A stretch of 64,000 nt of DNA, from positions 96,657-160,656 of the forward strand of contig JBBQFQ010000006.1 of NCBI GenBank assembly GCA_038322235.1, written 5' to 3'. The notes under the pieces are model-generated. The model saw only the letters and a program-made list of their open reading frames with translations. It did no database searches and had not been told where the DNA came from. Positions 16,475 to 25,824 of this stretch are shown here, piece by piece (position 1 is the stretch's first letter; every line of letters begins with the position of its first letter). The position numbers and the translations under genes were made by a program. This DNA is from SZAS-18 sp038322235. Its GTDB lineage: Bacteria; Verrucomicrobiota; Verrucomicrobiia; Chthoniobacterales; SZAS-18.

Positions 16475-17383
16475 ATGTCAGCACGCCCCAAGATCGATCC
16501 GCAGCTTCATCAGGACCGCAAGCCGGACTGGATCAAGGTGCGTCTCCCTTCCAACCCCATCTTTTTCTCGACCAAGGCGCTGATCTCGGACCTGAAGCTC
16601 CACACGGTTTGCGAGAGCGCGCAGTGCCCCAATCGCTGGGAGTGCTGGAGCGCCGGGACGGCCACCTTCATGATCGCGGGCGACCGTTGCACTCGCGCCT
16701 GCGGATTTTGCGCGGTCACGACCGCCAAGCCGTTCGCCTTGGAAGCCGACGAGCCCGCCCGGGTCGCCGAAGCCACGAAGCGAATGAAACTCAAGCATAT
16801 CGTGATCACGGCCGTGGCGCGGGACGACCTCGCCGATGGTGGAGCCGATCATTTTCGCCGGACGGTCCTGGCGGTGAAGGAGGCAGTGCCGGGCATCGTC
16901 GTGGAAATTCTCACCCCCGACTTTCATGCGCACCGCGATTCGATCGCCACCGTGCTGAAATCCGATCCCCACATTTTCAATCACAACCTCGAGACGGTGG
17001 AGCGGCTCACGCCGCTCGTTCGCTCCCGGGCGAAATACCGCACTTCCCTCGAGATGCTCGCCCGGGTGAAGGAACTGCGGCCGGATGTCGTCACAAAGAG
17101 CGGACTCATGCTCGGCCTCGGCGAAACCGAGGAGGAGTTGTTCACCGCGATGGATGATCTGCGCGCCTCCGGCGTGCAGGTGCTGACGCTTGGACAATAC
17201 CTGCGCCCGACCCCCCAGCATCTCCCGGTGGTGGCGTACGTCGCGCCGGGCGAGTTCGAGCGCTACGGCGAGGTCGCCCGGGAAAAGGGCTTTGAATACG
17301 TCGCGTCCGGACCTTTGGTCCGTTCGTCTTATCACGCCGCGGATTTTCATCCGGTGACCGCCGGTGCGCTCGCGGCGAGTTAA
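16475..17383 (+). CDS. lipA: Lipoyl synthase
   Basis: A 302-residue radical-SAM enzyme inserting two sulfurs into octanoyl-lipoyl domains. Both iron-sulfur clusters are visible: the auxiliary cluster in CESAQCPNRWECW (CX4CX5C) and the radical-SAM CTRACGFC (CX3CX2C). KHIVITAVARDDLADGGA, VEILTPDF, NHNLETVERL, KSGLMLGLGETEEE and the C-terminal SGPLVRSSYHA are all family signatures; the last carries the RSSY serine ligand. The ATG at 16475 was chosen over the in-frame 16397 one because upstream residues are not conserved. It is divergent from the ADP-ribosylglycohydrolase-like gene. Confidence 0.97.
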   Translation: MSARPKIDPQLHQDRKPDWIKVRLPSNPIFFSTKALISDLKLHTVCESAQCPNRWECWSAGTATFMIAGDRCTRACGFCAVTTAKPFALEADEPARVAEATKRMKLKHIVITAVARDDLADGGADHFRRTVLAVKEAVPGIVVEILTPDFHAHRDSIATVLKSDPHIFNHNLETVERLTPLVRSRAKYRTSLEMLARVKELRPDVVTKSGLMLGLGETEEELFTAMDDLRASGVQVLTLGQYLRPTPQHLPVVAYVAPGEFERYGEVAREKGFEYVASGPLVRSSYHAADFHPVTAGALAAS

Positions 17384-17422
17384 GTCGTTTCTGGCACGGA
17401 ACTAGGTGCATACGCGACCCGC

Positions 17423-18139
17423 ATGAACCTGGCCGCGCTCATTCCCGCCTTTCGGGAGGAGCGGTACGTTGCCGATGTCGTCCGTCGGACGAGGCCGTGC
17501 GTGGATCGCGTGCTGGTGGTCGATGATGGAAGCGGCGACGGCACGGCTGAACTCGCCCTGCAGGCAGGCGCGGAAGTGCTCGTCCACCCGCGCAATCTCG
17601 GAAAGGGTGCGGCCATCAAGTCCGGTCTGCGGCATCTCGTGGCGCTCGGAACCGAGTGGGTCATGCTCCTCGACGGGGATGGGCAACATCTGCCGGAAGA
17701 GATCGGCCGGTTCCGCGAGGCCGCCCTCGCGGCGCCTTCCACCCGCCTCTGGCTCGGCAATCGGATGGCTGACACCACTCGCATGCCGGCGGTGCGACGG
17801 GCCACGAACCGATTCATGTCCGGCCTGCTCAGTCGCGTCTGCCGCCAATCCATCCCGGATTCGCAGTGCGGCTTCCGTCTCGTCCATCGCGACCTTGCTC
17901 CCCTCCTCGAATGCGAATCGAGCGCGTTCGACTACGAGAGCGAGATGCTCATCCGGCTTTCCCGGGCGGGTGAGCGAATCGGGGCCGTGCCCGTCACGAC
18001 CGTGTACCGCGATGAAGTCAGCAGCATCCGGCCCGCGCGGGATACGCTCCGGTTTGCCGGACTGATCCTGCGCAACGCGTTTGGGCGGGGTGCCCAGCCC
18101 GCGGTGCCGGCCTCCACCGTCGGCAAGGTGACGCGCTAG
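17423..18139 (+). CDS. Family 2 glycosyltransferase (polyprenol-phosphate sugar synthase-like)
   Basis: A 238-residue GT-A glycosyltransferase without membrane segments. It has ALIPAFREERYVADVV, the nucleotide-binding VVDDGSGDGT, NLGKGAAIKSGL and LLDGDGQHLPEEI (DXD-like), then DSQCGFRLVHR and DYESEMLIRLSRAG. This resembles dolichyl-phosphate mannose/glucose synthases (DPM1-like), which charge polyprenyl phosphate for envelope glycans. It begins 39 bp after lipA, but a functional link is doubtful. Confidence 0.85.
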   Translation: MNLAALIPAFREERYVADVVRRTRPCVDRVLVVDDGSGDGTAELALQAGAEVLVHPRNLGKGAAIKSGLRHLVALGTEWVMLLDGDGQHLPEEIGRFREAALAAPSTRLWLGNRMADTTRMPAVRRATNRFMSGLLSRVCRQSIPDSQCGFRLVHRDLAPLLECESSAFDYESEMLIRLSRAGERIGAVPVTTVYRDEVSSIRPARDTLRFAGLILRNAFGRGAQPAVPASTVGKVTR

Positions 18140-18221
18140 CGTCGCGCATTTTCGGTGTTGGGGGCCAGATTGGTGAGACTCAGCGTATGGTTCAGACGCA
18201 TTTGAGACCTCACGAACTGCG

Positions 18222-19193
18222 ATGAAACGCTTCCTCTTTCCCTTTGGGTTCGGTCTGGCCGCCCTCGCCATCCTCTCGCAAGCCACGGCGGCGGAATCCG
18301 TCCTTCGGGTCGGGCATTTCCCGAATATCACCCATGCCCAGCCGCTCGTGGCGCGGGCGATGGCGCGGGAGGGGAAGCCGTGGTTCGAGCCGCGCCTGGG
18401 TCCGGGGTGGCGGGTCGAATGGTACGTCTACAACGCTGGTCCCGCGGCCATGGAAGCCGTCTTCGCGAAATCGATCGACCTCGCCTACGTCGGTCCGAAC
18501 CCGGCCATCAACGCCCACGTCCGCTCCGCCGGCGGCGAGGTCCGCATCATCGCCGGATCCGCCCAGGGCGGCGCTGCGCTCGTGGTGCGAAAGGAGAGTC
18601 CGCTCAAGTCGGCGGCCGATTTCCGGGGCAAACGGCTGGCCACTCCGCAACTGGGCAACACCCAGGATGTCGCGGCCCGCGCGTGGCTGGCCGCGGGCGG
18701 GCTCAGAATCAACCCGGCAGGTGGCGGTGATGCGTTCGTCATTCCGACCGCAAACCCCGATCAGCTGGATCTTTTCGTACGTGGTCAGTTCGATGGAGTC
18801 TGGACCGTGGAACCGTGGGTTTCCCGCCTCGAGCGCGAGGCCGGGGGCCAGGCTTTGCTGGAGCAACCGGATGAGGTTACGACTCTCCTGGCGGCCCGGA
18901 CGCAATTTCTCGCCGAGCGGCGCGGCGTTGCGAAACGCTTTGTCGCCGCCCACGCGGAGCTTACTTCCTGGATCATCGCCAATTCGGCGGAAACGCAGCG
19001 TCTCCTCCGGGCGGAGTTGAAGGAAATCACGAGAACGGCCCTCGACGCCCCGCTGCTCGAGCAGGCTCTGCGCCGGCTCCGCTTTAGCGCCGTCATCCCG
19101 CGGGAACCGCTGCATCGCCTCGCCGAAGACGCGCGGAAAGCCGGCTTCCTCCGCGGAAACGCGGACCTCTCGAAGTTCGTAGAGGAACCGTGA
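18222..19193 (+). CDS. ABC transporter substrate-binding protein (SsuA/TauA/NMT1-like)
   Basis: A 323-residue periplasmic binding protein with a signal peptide (MKRFLFPFGFGLAALAILSQATA). The mature start LRVGHFPNITHAQPLVARAM is typical of the nitrate/sulfonate/taurine class. DLAYVGPNPAINAH, ADFRGKRLATPQLGNTQDVAAR and FDGVWTVEPW are conserved ligand-cleft segments. It should bind an aliphatic sulfonate, taurine, nitrate or pyrimidine-like ligand; the sequence alone does not decide. It is followed after 19 bp by the matching ATPase, but no permease gene is present. Confidence 0.88.
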   Translation: MKRFLFPFGFGLAALAILSQATAAESVLRVGHFPNITHAQPLVARAMAREGKPWFEPRLGPGWRVEWYVYNAGPAAMEAVFAKSIDLAYVGPNPAINAHVRSAGGEVRIIAGSAQGGAALVVRKESPLKSAADFRGKRLATPQLGNTQDVAARAWLAAGGLRINPAGGGDAFVIPTANPDQLDLFVRGQFDGVWTVEPWVSRLEREAGGQALLEQPDEVTTLLAARTQFLAERRGVAKRFVAAHAELTSWIIANSAETQRLLRAELKEITRTALDAPLLEQALRRLRFSAVIPREPLHRLAEDARKAGFLRGNADLSKFVEEP

Positions 19194-19212
19194 CGAAGCG
19201 GGCGAGCGGCGG

Positions 19213-20097
19213 ATGGCTCCAAAATCCCCATCTTTTCCTTTCCGGTTCGTCCCGGGATGGCTTTCTTCCGGCGTGTCGATTCAGGACGAGCTCCAGAACC
19301 CTGCTCCGGCGAAACTCGTCGTTCAGAGCGTCTCGAAGTGGTTCAAGGCGGAGAGCGGCCGGGTGCACGCGCTTGATGACATCACGCTCAGTATCGCGGA
19401 GGGCGAGTTTGTCTGCATCGTCGGACCAAGTGGGTGCGGAAAGTCGACGCTTCTCAACCTGATCGCCGGGCTCGACGTGCCGGATCAGGGCCAGATCCTG
19501 TCGGACGGCCAGCCGGTGACAGGCCCCGGGCGCGAGCGGATGATGATGTTCCAGGAACACGCGCTTTTCCCCTGGCTCGACGTGCTCGGCAACGTCCTTT
19601 ACGGCCTAAAGCTCAAGCCTCACCTCGCGCGCGCCGAACGCCTCGAGGTCGCGCGTTATTACCTGCATCTCGTTGGACTGGCCAGCAACGAAAAGTCGAG
19701 CATCCACGAGCTTTCCGGGGGCATGAAGCAGCGCGTCGCGCTGGCGCGGGCGCTCGCCCCCAACCCGCGCGTCCTGCTCATGGACGAGCCCTTTGCGGCG
19801 CTCGACGCGCTGACGCGGGAGCGTCTCTACGAGGACCTGCAGAAGATCTGGCAGGTTCGCCGCAAGACCATTCTGTTCGTCACGCACAATGTCCGCGAGG
19901 CGGCGTGTCTGGGCGATCGGGTCCTGCTCTTCGCGCCGAACCCCGGCCGCCTTCAGGCCGAATTCCCGATCGATCTTCCGCGCCCCCGCGATCTCAACAT
20001 GCCTCAGCTTCCCGCGTACTCCGGGCGCATCATGGCCGCGCTCAAGGATGGGCTCCTTCCTGAGATGGGCGCGGCCGCGTCGAGACCGGCTTCGTAG
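19213..20097 (+). CDS. ABC transporter ATP-binding protein (SsuB/TauB-like)
   Basis: A 294-residue ATPase. Walker A is VGPSGCGKSTLL, the Q loop MFQEHALFPWLDVLGNV, the signature LSGGMKQRVALARAL, Walker B VLLMDEPFAALDAL and the switch His FVTHNVREA. Closest in style to SsuB, TauB and NrtC/D importers, matching the upstream binding protein. The ATG at 19213 gives a long leader of about 30 residues; GTG at 19276 (VSIQDELQN) is an alternative. The inner-membrane permease normally completing this operon is missing; downstream lies an opposite-strand gene. Confidence 0.9.
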   Translation: MAPKSPSFPFRFVPGWLSSGVSIQDELQNPAPAKLVVQSVSKWFKAESGRVHALDDITLSIAEGEFVCIVGPSGCGKSTLLNLIAGLDVPDQGQILSDGQPVTGPGRERMMMFQEHALFPWLDVLGNVLYGLKLKPHLARAERLEVARYYLHLVGLASNEKSSIHELSGGMKQRVALARALAPNPRVLLMDEPFAALDALTRERLYEDLQKIWQVRRKTILFVTHNVREAACLGDRVLLFAPNPGRLQAEFPIDLPRPRDLNMPQLPAYSGRIMAALKDGLLPEMGAAASRPAS

Positions 20098-20162
20098 GAG
20101 CGGGGCTGCGGATGGCTTCGTCTTTTCGTAGGACCGGTTCCGGTCAGCCCGGATTCAGAAGC

Positions 20163-20495
20163 TCACCCCGTAACGTCCGGCGCTTTCACGTCCCACTGCG
20201 CCAGGGCACTTCGCAAGTGGATGAGGATGCCGTCGGGAAGCAGCTCATCGGGAAGCTTGGCATACTTCGGCGCTTTCGCCCTCAATCGCGCGGTGTACGC
20301 GGCGATCAAAGAGCGGATCTGCGCAGACTCGTCGCCCGTTTCCTCGCCCGCCTCCGGGGTGAACTCCGGCTCGCCAAACAGGCGCATGAAGCTGTTGACC
20401 ATCTCGTAAAGTTCGGCGGCAGATTGTGACATTCGCCGAATGAGAGAGAGATCTCGGACATTGGGTTCGAGGTCCGCCCGATTCGAGCCGCTCAC
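20163..20495 (-). CDS. Hypothetical small acidic protein
   Basis: A 110-residue soluble protein of mostly helical appearance: SLIRRMSQSAAELYEMVNSF, an acidic middle (PEAGEETGDES), then IRSLIAAYTARLRAKAPKY and ILIHLRSALAQWDV. I do not recognise the family. It starts 9 bp after the stop of the MBL-fold gene on the same strand and is probably co-transcribed with it. The arrangement suggests an accessory role to the nuclease-like protein, but no evidence fixes it. Confidence 0.65.
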   Translation of the reverse strand: MSGSNRADLEPNVRDLSLIRRMSQSAAELYEMVNSFMRLFGEPEFTPEAGEETGDESAQIRSLIAAYTARLRAKAPKYAKLPDELLPDGILIHLRSALAQWDVKAPDVTG

Positions 20496-20504
20496 GAACC
20501 CTTG

Positions 20505-21878
20505 TCAGAACTCCACCACCTGCCCTGGCGCCGGGATGATGATCTCTGTGCCGGGAAGGTCGACGGCGACATGGGATCGAAACCACTCGAGGGCGGGAGC
20601 GTCACCGTGCACGAGGAAGAGCTTCTTCGGCGCCGTCTCGACGATGTACTTTCGGATTCCCTCGCGGTGGGCATGCGCGCTGAAATCGAAGCGATCCACG
20701 GTGCAGCGCAGAACCTGCGCGGGCGTTTCGTCGCCCAGCTCGACGAGGTCGCCCTCCTTCGCCGCGCGGACGTGTCCGGCCGGCGAGAGCGGATCGGCGT
20801 AGCCGACGAAGAAAATCGAATGCTGGGGCTGCCCGAGCATCTTGCGGGCGAATGTGTGCGAGAGCGTGTGCTCCGTCATCATGCCGCTCGAGAGGGCGTA
20901 GATGCAGCCCTTCTTCACGACGTGCGACTGCGCTTCCGGCCCCAGGATTTTTCCGGGCTGAATCCGGCGGAGGAGATCGGAGTGCCTGCGGTGAAATTCG
21001 CCGGTCCCCGCGAAGCCGTCGTGGATCTCGGTCATCCGCGTGCTGAGACCGCCGATGAAGATCGGCGTTCCGCGTGGGACTTCTCCACTTTCCCGAAAGC
21101 GGAGCAGCATCGCGAGGACCTCCTGGGTCTTGCCGAGCGCGAAGACCGGGATCAAGACCGCTCCGCGGGCGAGGCCCTCGCGCAGCGCCTCGCCGAAGCG
21201 GGCCTCTTCGTCAGCGCGCCGGAATTCGGGAGGACGGGCATAGTCGCCGCGGGTGGTCTCGATGATGAGGGCATCGAGCGGACCCTCCGGTAGCCGCGCC
21301 GCGCGCGTGACGGTCTGATCCTCGAAATTGATATCGCCCGTGTAGAGCACGCGGCGGCCGCCTTCCCAGAAGAGGGTGCCGACGGACCCGAGGATGTGGC
21401 CGGCGTGGGAAAACTCGAACGACGCCGCTTCGTCGCCGTGCTCGGGAAGTCGTTCACCGTCGATCGACCAGGGGCGGTTGATCGGTATCTCCTGCCAGAC
21501 TTTTGACGCCTGGTCGGCCTCCCGATGCGTGAAGACGGGCTGCGCGACATCGACGCCCGCCTCGTGGCGGCGCTGCATCACGTTCACGGAATTGTGGAGC
21601 AGCACATCATTTAGCTTCGCCGTGGGAGACGTCATGAAGACCCGCGTCTGCGGCCGCTTCCGGCGCAAGACCGGCAGGGCACCAGCATGATCGAGGTGCG
21701 AATGGGTGAGGATCGCGGCATCGAGGCGCTCGGGAAGGAGCGAGAAGTCCGGCGTCGCGGCGTCGCCTTCGAGCCGGGGATGCATGCCGCAATCGAGCAG
21801 AACGTTGCGACCCCCAATCTCGAGCAGGTAGCTGTTGGCGCCGATTTCGTTGGCGCGGGTCAGGTTGGTAAATCGCAT
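20505..21878 (-). CDS. MBL-fold / beta-CASP RNA-processing exonuclease-like protein
   Basis: A 457-residue protein with a metallo-beta-lactamase core (ILTHSHLDHAGALPVL, the HxHxDH zinc motif near residue 60; SHAGHILGSVG; VLYTGDINFED). A beta-CASP insert follows (PVFALGKTQEVLAML, ALSSGMMTEHTLSHTFA), and the C-terminal FSAHAHREG and KKLFLVHGD give the last ligands (RMMBL). The family includes the RNA 3'-end processing YSH1/CPSF73 and bacterial exonucleases. The start at 21878 (MRFTNLTRANEIG) was chosen because upstream sequence is an unrelated open frame. RNA as substrate is inferred from the family. Confidence 0.88.
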   Translation of the reverse strand: MRFTNLTRANEIGANSYLLEIGGRNVLLDCGMHPRLEGDAATPDFSLLPERLDAAILTHSHLDHAGALPVLRRKRPQTRVFMTSPTAKLNDVLLHNSVNVMQRRHEAGVDVAQPVFTHREADQASKVWQEIPINRPWSIDGERLPEHGDEAASFEFSHAGHILGSVGTLFWEGGRRVLYTGDINFEDQTVTRAARLPEGPLDALIIETTRGDYARPPEFRRADEEARFGEALREGLARGAVLIPVFALGKTQEVLAMLLRFRESGEVPRGTPIFIGGLSTRMTEIHDGFAGTGEFHRRHSDLLRRIQPGKILGPEAQSHVVKKGCIYALSSGMMTEHTLSHTFARKMLGQPQHSIFFVGYADPLSPAGHVRAAKEGDLVELGDETPAQVLRCTVDRFDFSAHAHREGIRKYIVETAPKKLFLVHGDAPALEWFRSHVAVDLPGTEIIIPAPGQVVEF

Positions 21879-22050
21879 TGAGCGGCCGGGTCGGACGAAG
21901 GTTCTGGAAGGAGCGCACGTTCCCCGTACGACCGACCCGCCATAGCGCAAGGTTTCGCGCTCGTCATTGATTTCTCGGCGTCCCTCCGCCCGCCTGCGAG
22001 AATTCTTCGGATGACGCGAGCGGGAGAATCCGGAAGCATGAGCCAATTCC

Positions 22051-23235
22051 ATGGCCCGAAACGTCATCGTCCTCTTCCTCCTCCTCGGGAGCGCGCTCTT
22101 CGCCGAAGGCCCCGATCTCGCCGAGATCGCGGCAACCCGCGCGCTCTGGCCGCGGGAAGTCACGCTCCGCGCGGCGGTTTCCGTGCCGGTGTACTTTGAG
22201 GGCCGCGAGGCCGGGGCCGTGCCGATCCCCGCGGGTCGGATCCTGAAGGTCATAAAGGTCGAGGTCGCGCGCATCACGCTCGACCTGAACGGCTCGCCCG
22301 TCGTCGTTGCACCGAGCCAGACCGACCTTGTGCAGCGCGTGCTGACGGCGGTTTCCTCCCGGCCTCCCAGCGGGGTCACGACTCCCGCCGCGGCCGTGGT
22401 CGTGCCAATCGCGCCCCGCCCATCTCCGCCGGCGGCCGCCGCTCCCGCGACCACGCCCGTGATCGCGGCGGCGGTCCCGGTGTCGCCCGGTTGGCACCGC
22501 CGGGTGCACCTCCCCTCCCTCCCGGACGCGCCGCTTGTAATGCCGGGCGTGCAGACCCGTCTCAAGGCGGAGACCGAGGAGTTCGATCTCTATCTGCCGC
22601 GCGACTTCGACCCAAAGCGCCCGGTTGGTTTGATCGTCTACGTCAGCCCGGCGGACAATCCCGACATTCCCGATCGCTACACCGCGCTCTGGGACGAGCA
22701 TCAGATCGTCGTCATCGGCGCGTACCGCAGCGGCAACCCGGAGAAGGAGGAGCGTCGGGCCGGACTCGCCGTGAGCGCTCAACTCGCCCTGCGTCGCCTC
22801 TATGAAATCGATCCGAAGCGCGTGTTCGTCAGTGGAATGTCTGGCGGTGGTCGAATGTCCACGCGGCTGGGGCTGATGGCGCCACAGTATTTCAAGGGCG
22901 TGCTCGCGCACTGCGGAGCAGATTTCTACAAGGACTACCCCGTGACGCAAAAAACGGCGCAGGGAAATCGGACGTGGCAGGGGAGGAATTGGACCGCGTT
23001 TTCAGGGAATCAGCACGCCACCCCGGCCTCGCTCGTCCAGGCCAGGGCGGAGACCCGGTTCGTCCTCCTCAGCGGCCCGGAAGATACCGCGCGGAACCAC
23101 GAAGACTGGGAGAGCGCGATGAAGTCGGACGGGTTCAAGACCCTCCTCGTGATGGAACCCGGTCTGGGCCACACGTTTTGCAATGCCGAGTCCTACCGGC
23201 GGGGACTGGAGTTCGTGCTCGGCCTCGGGAAGTGA
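22051..23235 (+). CDS. Secreted esterase / PHB depolymerase-like hydrolase with N-terminal extra domain
   Basis: A 394-residue exported protein. Signal peptide MARNVIVLFLLLGSALFAEG; residues about 35-105 form a small beta-rich domain (PVYFEGREAGAVPIPAGRIL) of unknown role. A Pro/Ala linker (about 108-150) joins it to an alpha/beta hydrolase. There YEIDPKRVFVSGMSGGGRMS carries the nucleophile Ser in GMSGGG near residue 267, and a late His is in PGLGHTFCNAESY. This resembles feruloyl esterase or PHB depolymerase-type lipases. The N-terminal domain may anchor it to the envelope. It stands alone between the MBL gene and the permease array. Confidence 0.78.
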   Translation: MARNVIVLFLLLGSALFAEGPDLAEIAATRALWPREVTLRAAVSVPVYFEGREAGAVPIPAGRILKVIKVEVARITLDLNGSPVVVAPSQTDLVQRVLTAVSSRPPSGVTTPAAAVVVPIAPRPSPPAAAAPATTPVIAAAVPVSPGWHRRVHLPSLPDAPLVMPGVQTRLKAETEEFDLYLPRDFDPKRPVGLIVYVSPADNPDIPDRYTALWDEHQIVVIGAYRSGNPEKEERRAGLAVSAQLALRRLYEIDPKRVFVSGMSGGGRMSTRLGLMAPQYFKGVLAHCGADFYKDYPVTQKTAQGNRTWQGRNWTAFSGNQHATPASLVQARAETRFVLLSGPEDTARNHEDWESAMKSDGFKTLLVMEPGLGHTFCNAESYRRGLEFVLGLGK

Positions 23236-23241
23236 CCCCGG

Positions 23242-25668
23242 CTAATCCGCCCGCAGCGCGGCGATTGGCTCGATCCGGGTGGCGCGGCGACTGGGCAGAT
23301 AGCACGCGAAGATCGCCACCGCGGCAAGAAGAAGCGGGACGAGTGCGAACGTGGGCGGATCGTGCGGCTTCACCTGATAGAGAAACGCCCCCAGAAAATT
23401 CACCACAAGCCACGCGCCGGCGAAGCCAATGACGAGACCGGCGCAGACGAGTCTGGCGCCCTGTTTCAGGATCATGCCCACGACCTGACCGGGTCGGGCG
23501 CCGAGCGCCATCCTGACGCCGATTTCCTGGGTGCGTTGCGAGACGGAATAGGACATCACCCCGTAGATGCCAATCGCGGCGAGGAAGAGTGCGGTGGCCG
23601 CGAAAGAAACGAACACGCGGCTGAAGAAGCGCGCATCGCCTTGGGAATCGGCGATGATCTGGGTCATGGGCTTCGGGTAGTAGAGGGGGATGTCGGGTTC
23701 GACCGCGCCGATGGCATCCTGCACGGCCCGCACATAACTCATCGGATCGCCCGACTTCACGCGTACCACTCCGCTGAGAAAGTGAACGTCGAGTTCCTGG
23801 GCGACGGGAATCCAGACGCTCCGCTCCGGCAGGTTGCGGCCAGGGGGAACCTGTCGGGCGTTTCCAACCACGCCGACGACGGTCCACCAGACCCGCGCGG
23901 GGTCGTCCGGTTTGCCAAACGCGATGCGCTTCCCGAGAGGATCGGCGCCGCCCATGAGTTGTTGAACGAACGCTTGGTCAACCAGGAGCACCCGGGGGGC
24001 CTTTTCGTCATCGGCGGCGGTCAGCGCCCGGCCGAGCACGAGCGGAATGCGGAGCGTCTCGAGGGCCCCGGGGCTGGCCGTGCGGTGAAAGCACGCCTCC
24101 GCCTCTGCGAGGGATCGAGGCATCGTTCGGCCTTCGACGTAGACCGCTCCAAAATCGTAGCTCTCCTGTGACGGCAGAGAGGCGACGAAGCCCGCATTCT
24201 CGACGCCGGGAATTTCCCGCACGCGCGCCGTCACGCGGGTCCAGAAATCCCGGACGACGCTCATGTCCTTGAACTGCGTGGGAGGGAGTCCGACGCGGTA
24301 CGTCAGCACCTGGTTGGGATCGACCCCCGGATCGGCCGAGCGAAGCTCGAGGAAACTGCGCATCAGCAGTCCCGCGCCCACGAGGAGGATGAGGGCGATC
24401 GCGAGTTGGGAAACCACGAGGATATTCCGAATGCGGAGGCTTTCGCCGGAACCGGTACATCCGCGGGAGCTGTCCTTGAGTTCCTCGTTCAGCTCGGACC
24501 GCGAGGTGTGAAGAGCCGGGAGCAGGCCGGCCAGAACGCTGGAAAGCAAAACGAGGGAGATTCCGTAAGTAATGACCCGCCAGTCCATTTCGAACTTGAG
24601 CCAGAACGGGAGTTCGTTGGGTAGAATCGAGACGATAAGGTCAATTTTCCATGCGGCGAGCAGGATGCCGAGGAAGCCTCCGACGAGGGAGATCACGAGA
24701 CTCTCAATGAGAACGAGCGCGACGATGCGGCGACGGGTCGCGCCGAGGGCGAGTCGAATCGCGATCTCCCGGGACCGCGCGGCGCCTTTGGCCAGCATGA
24801 GATTGGTCACGTTCCCACACGCAATCAGCAACACGGCGAGAACCGATCCCATGATGATGAACATCAGGTCCCGCACTCCACGGTTCGCTTCCTCGCGAAC
24901 GGGCAGGGCGCGCAAGCCGATTCCGGCGTGCTCCGCCGGATGGTCCCGGGCGATCTGAGCGGCAATCGTGGCGAGTTCCGCGTTGGCCTGTGCGAGCGTG
25001 AAGCCGGAACGAAGCCGGGCCACGACCTTCCACGAAAATTGCGCCCGATCGTCCTGCTTCTGCTCATTCAAGTGGAACGGCATCCAGAGCTCGAACGTAT
25101 CGGGGTAGAGGAATCCTTCCGGCATCACGCCGACGATCGTCACGGGTTCCCCGTTCAGAATCGCGGTCTGCCCCGTGATCTCCTTGTTTGCGGCAAAGCT
25201 GCGCTTCCACAGCGCGTGACTGAGAATCGCGACGGGAAGGGCGTCCTCGGCCTCCTCTTCCGCGCGGAAGCTCCGCCCCAGAAAGGGTTGCACTCCCAGC
25301 ATCGGGAAGGCTGCGGCCGAGATCCAGCCGCCGAGTACCCTCTCCGGCTGTTCCGCGCCGGAAATGATAAACGTGCGGGGCTGCGCGATGGTGAATCCTT
25401 CGAGCGTCCGGCACTGTTCGCGGAGATCGCTGAACGTGCTCTGGGAAAGTCCGAAGTCGCTTGCCGGCTGCTTCTCGCTGAAACACTTCACCGAAAGCAC
25501 GGACGCCTCATCCTGCACGTACGGGATGGGGCGCAGGAAGAGACCGTTGAAAAACGTGAATTGTGACGTGGTCGTGCTGATGCCGAGCGCGATCGCGAGG
25601 ACCGAAATAATCGAGTACGAAGGTTGCTTCAACAGCATTCGGAACGCGAATTTTAGGTCGAGCCACAT
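23242..25668 (-). CDS. MacB/FtsX-type orphan permease (third of three)
   Basis: An 808-residue integral membrane protein with the architecture of duplicated MacB-like permeases common in Acidobacteria and relatives (ADOP type). An N-terminal MLLKQPSYSIISVLAIALGI segment and periplasmic MacB_PCD domain are followed by TM helices around SREIAIRLALGATRRRIV (about 300-440). A second periplasmic domain and TM set end in QRTQEIGVRMALGARPGQVV and RRATRIEPIAALRAD. The paired EIAIRLALGAT / EIGVRMALGAR coupling motifs show the internal duplication. No ATPase gene or membrane-fusion partner lies nearby. These may act as assembly or export proteins of unknown cargo. Transcribed after two related genes, 156 bp from the middle one. 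Confidence 0.9.
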   Translation of the reverse strand: MWLDLKFAFRMLLKQPSYSIISVLAIALGISTTTSQFTFFNGLFLRPIPYVQDEASVLSVKCFSEKQPASDFGLSQSTFSDLREQCRTLEGFTIAQPRTFIISGAEQPERVLGGWISAAAFPMLGVQPFLGRSFRAEEEAEDALPVAILSHALWKRSFAANKEITGQTAILNGEPVTIVGVMPEGFLYPDTFELWMPFHLNEQKQDDRAQFSWKVVARLRSGFTLAQANAELATIAAQIARDHPAEHAGIGLRALPVREEANRGVRDLMFIIMGSVLAVLLIACGNVTNLMLAKGAARSREIAIRLALGATRRRIVALVLIESLVISLVGGFLGILLAAWKIDLIVSILPNELPFWLKFEMDWRVITYGISLVLLSSVLAGLLPALHTSRSELNEELKDSSRGCTGSGESLRIRNILVVSQLAIALILLVGAGLLMRSFLELRSADPGVDPNQVLTYRVGLPPTQFKDMSVVRDFWTRVTARVREIPGVENAGFVASLPSQESYDFGAVYVEGRTMPRSLAEAEACFHRTASPGALETLRIPLVLGRALTAADDEKAPRVLLVDQAFVQQLMGGADPLGKRIAFGKPDDPARVWWTVVGVVGNARQVPPGRNLPERSVWIPVAQELDVHFLSGVVRVKSGDPMSYVRAVQDAIGAVEPDIPLYYPKPMTQIIADSQGDARFFSRVFVSFAATALFLAAIGIYGVMSYSVSQRTQEIGVRMALGARPGQVVGMILKQGARLVCAGLVIGFAGAWLVVNFLGAFLYQVKPHDPPTFALVPLLLAAVAIFACYLPSRRATRIEPIAALRAD

Positions 25669-25824
25669 GGTGAATTGGAACTCACCGCCGGACGGCGGCT
25701 TTCCGGAAGGGAGAGACTGCTGCGAGGTCCCGGTTAGTCGATCGGATTTGTTCCGGCAAGGCCGCCGAAACTGCTCGATTGGACCGGGGTGGGTAATCCC
25801 AGTTCAGGGTGGAACGCGGGGTGG

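Noticed and set aside
20098..20162. GACCGG/CCGGTC hairpin after the ABC ATPase
   Set aside because: Two-base loop and no T-run; could occur by chance at this GC content.
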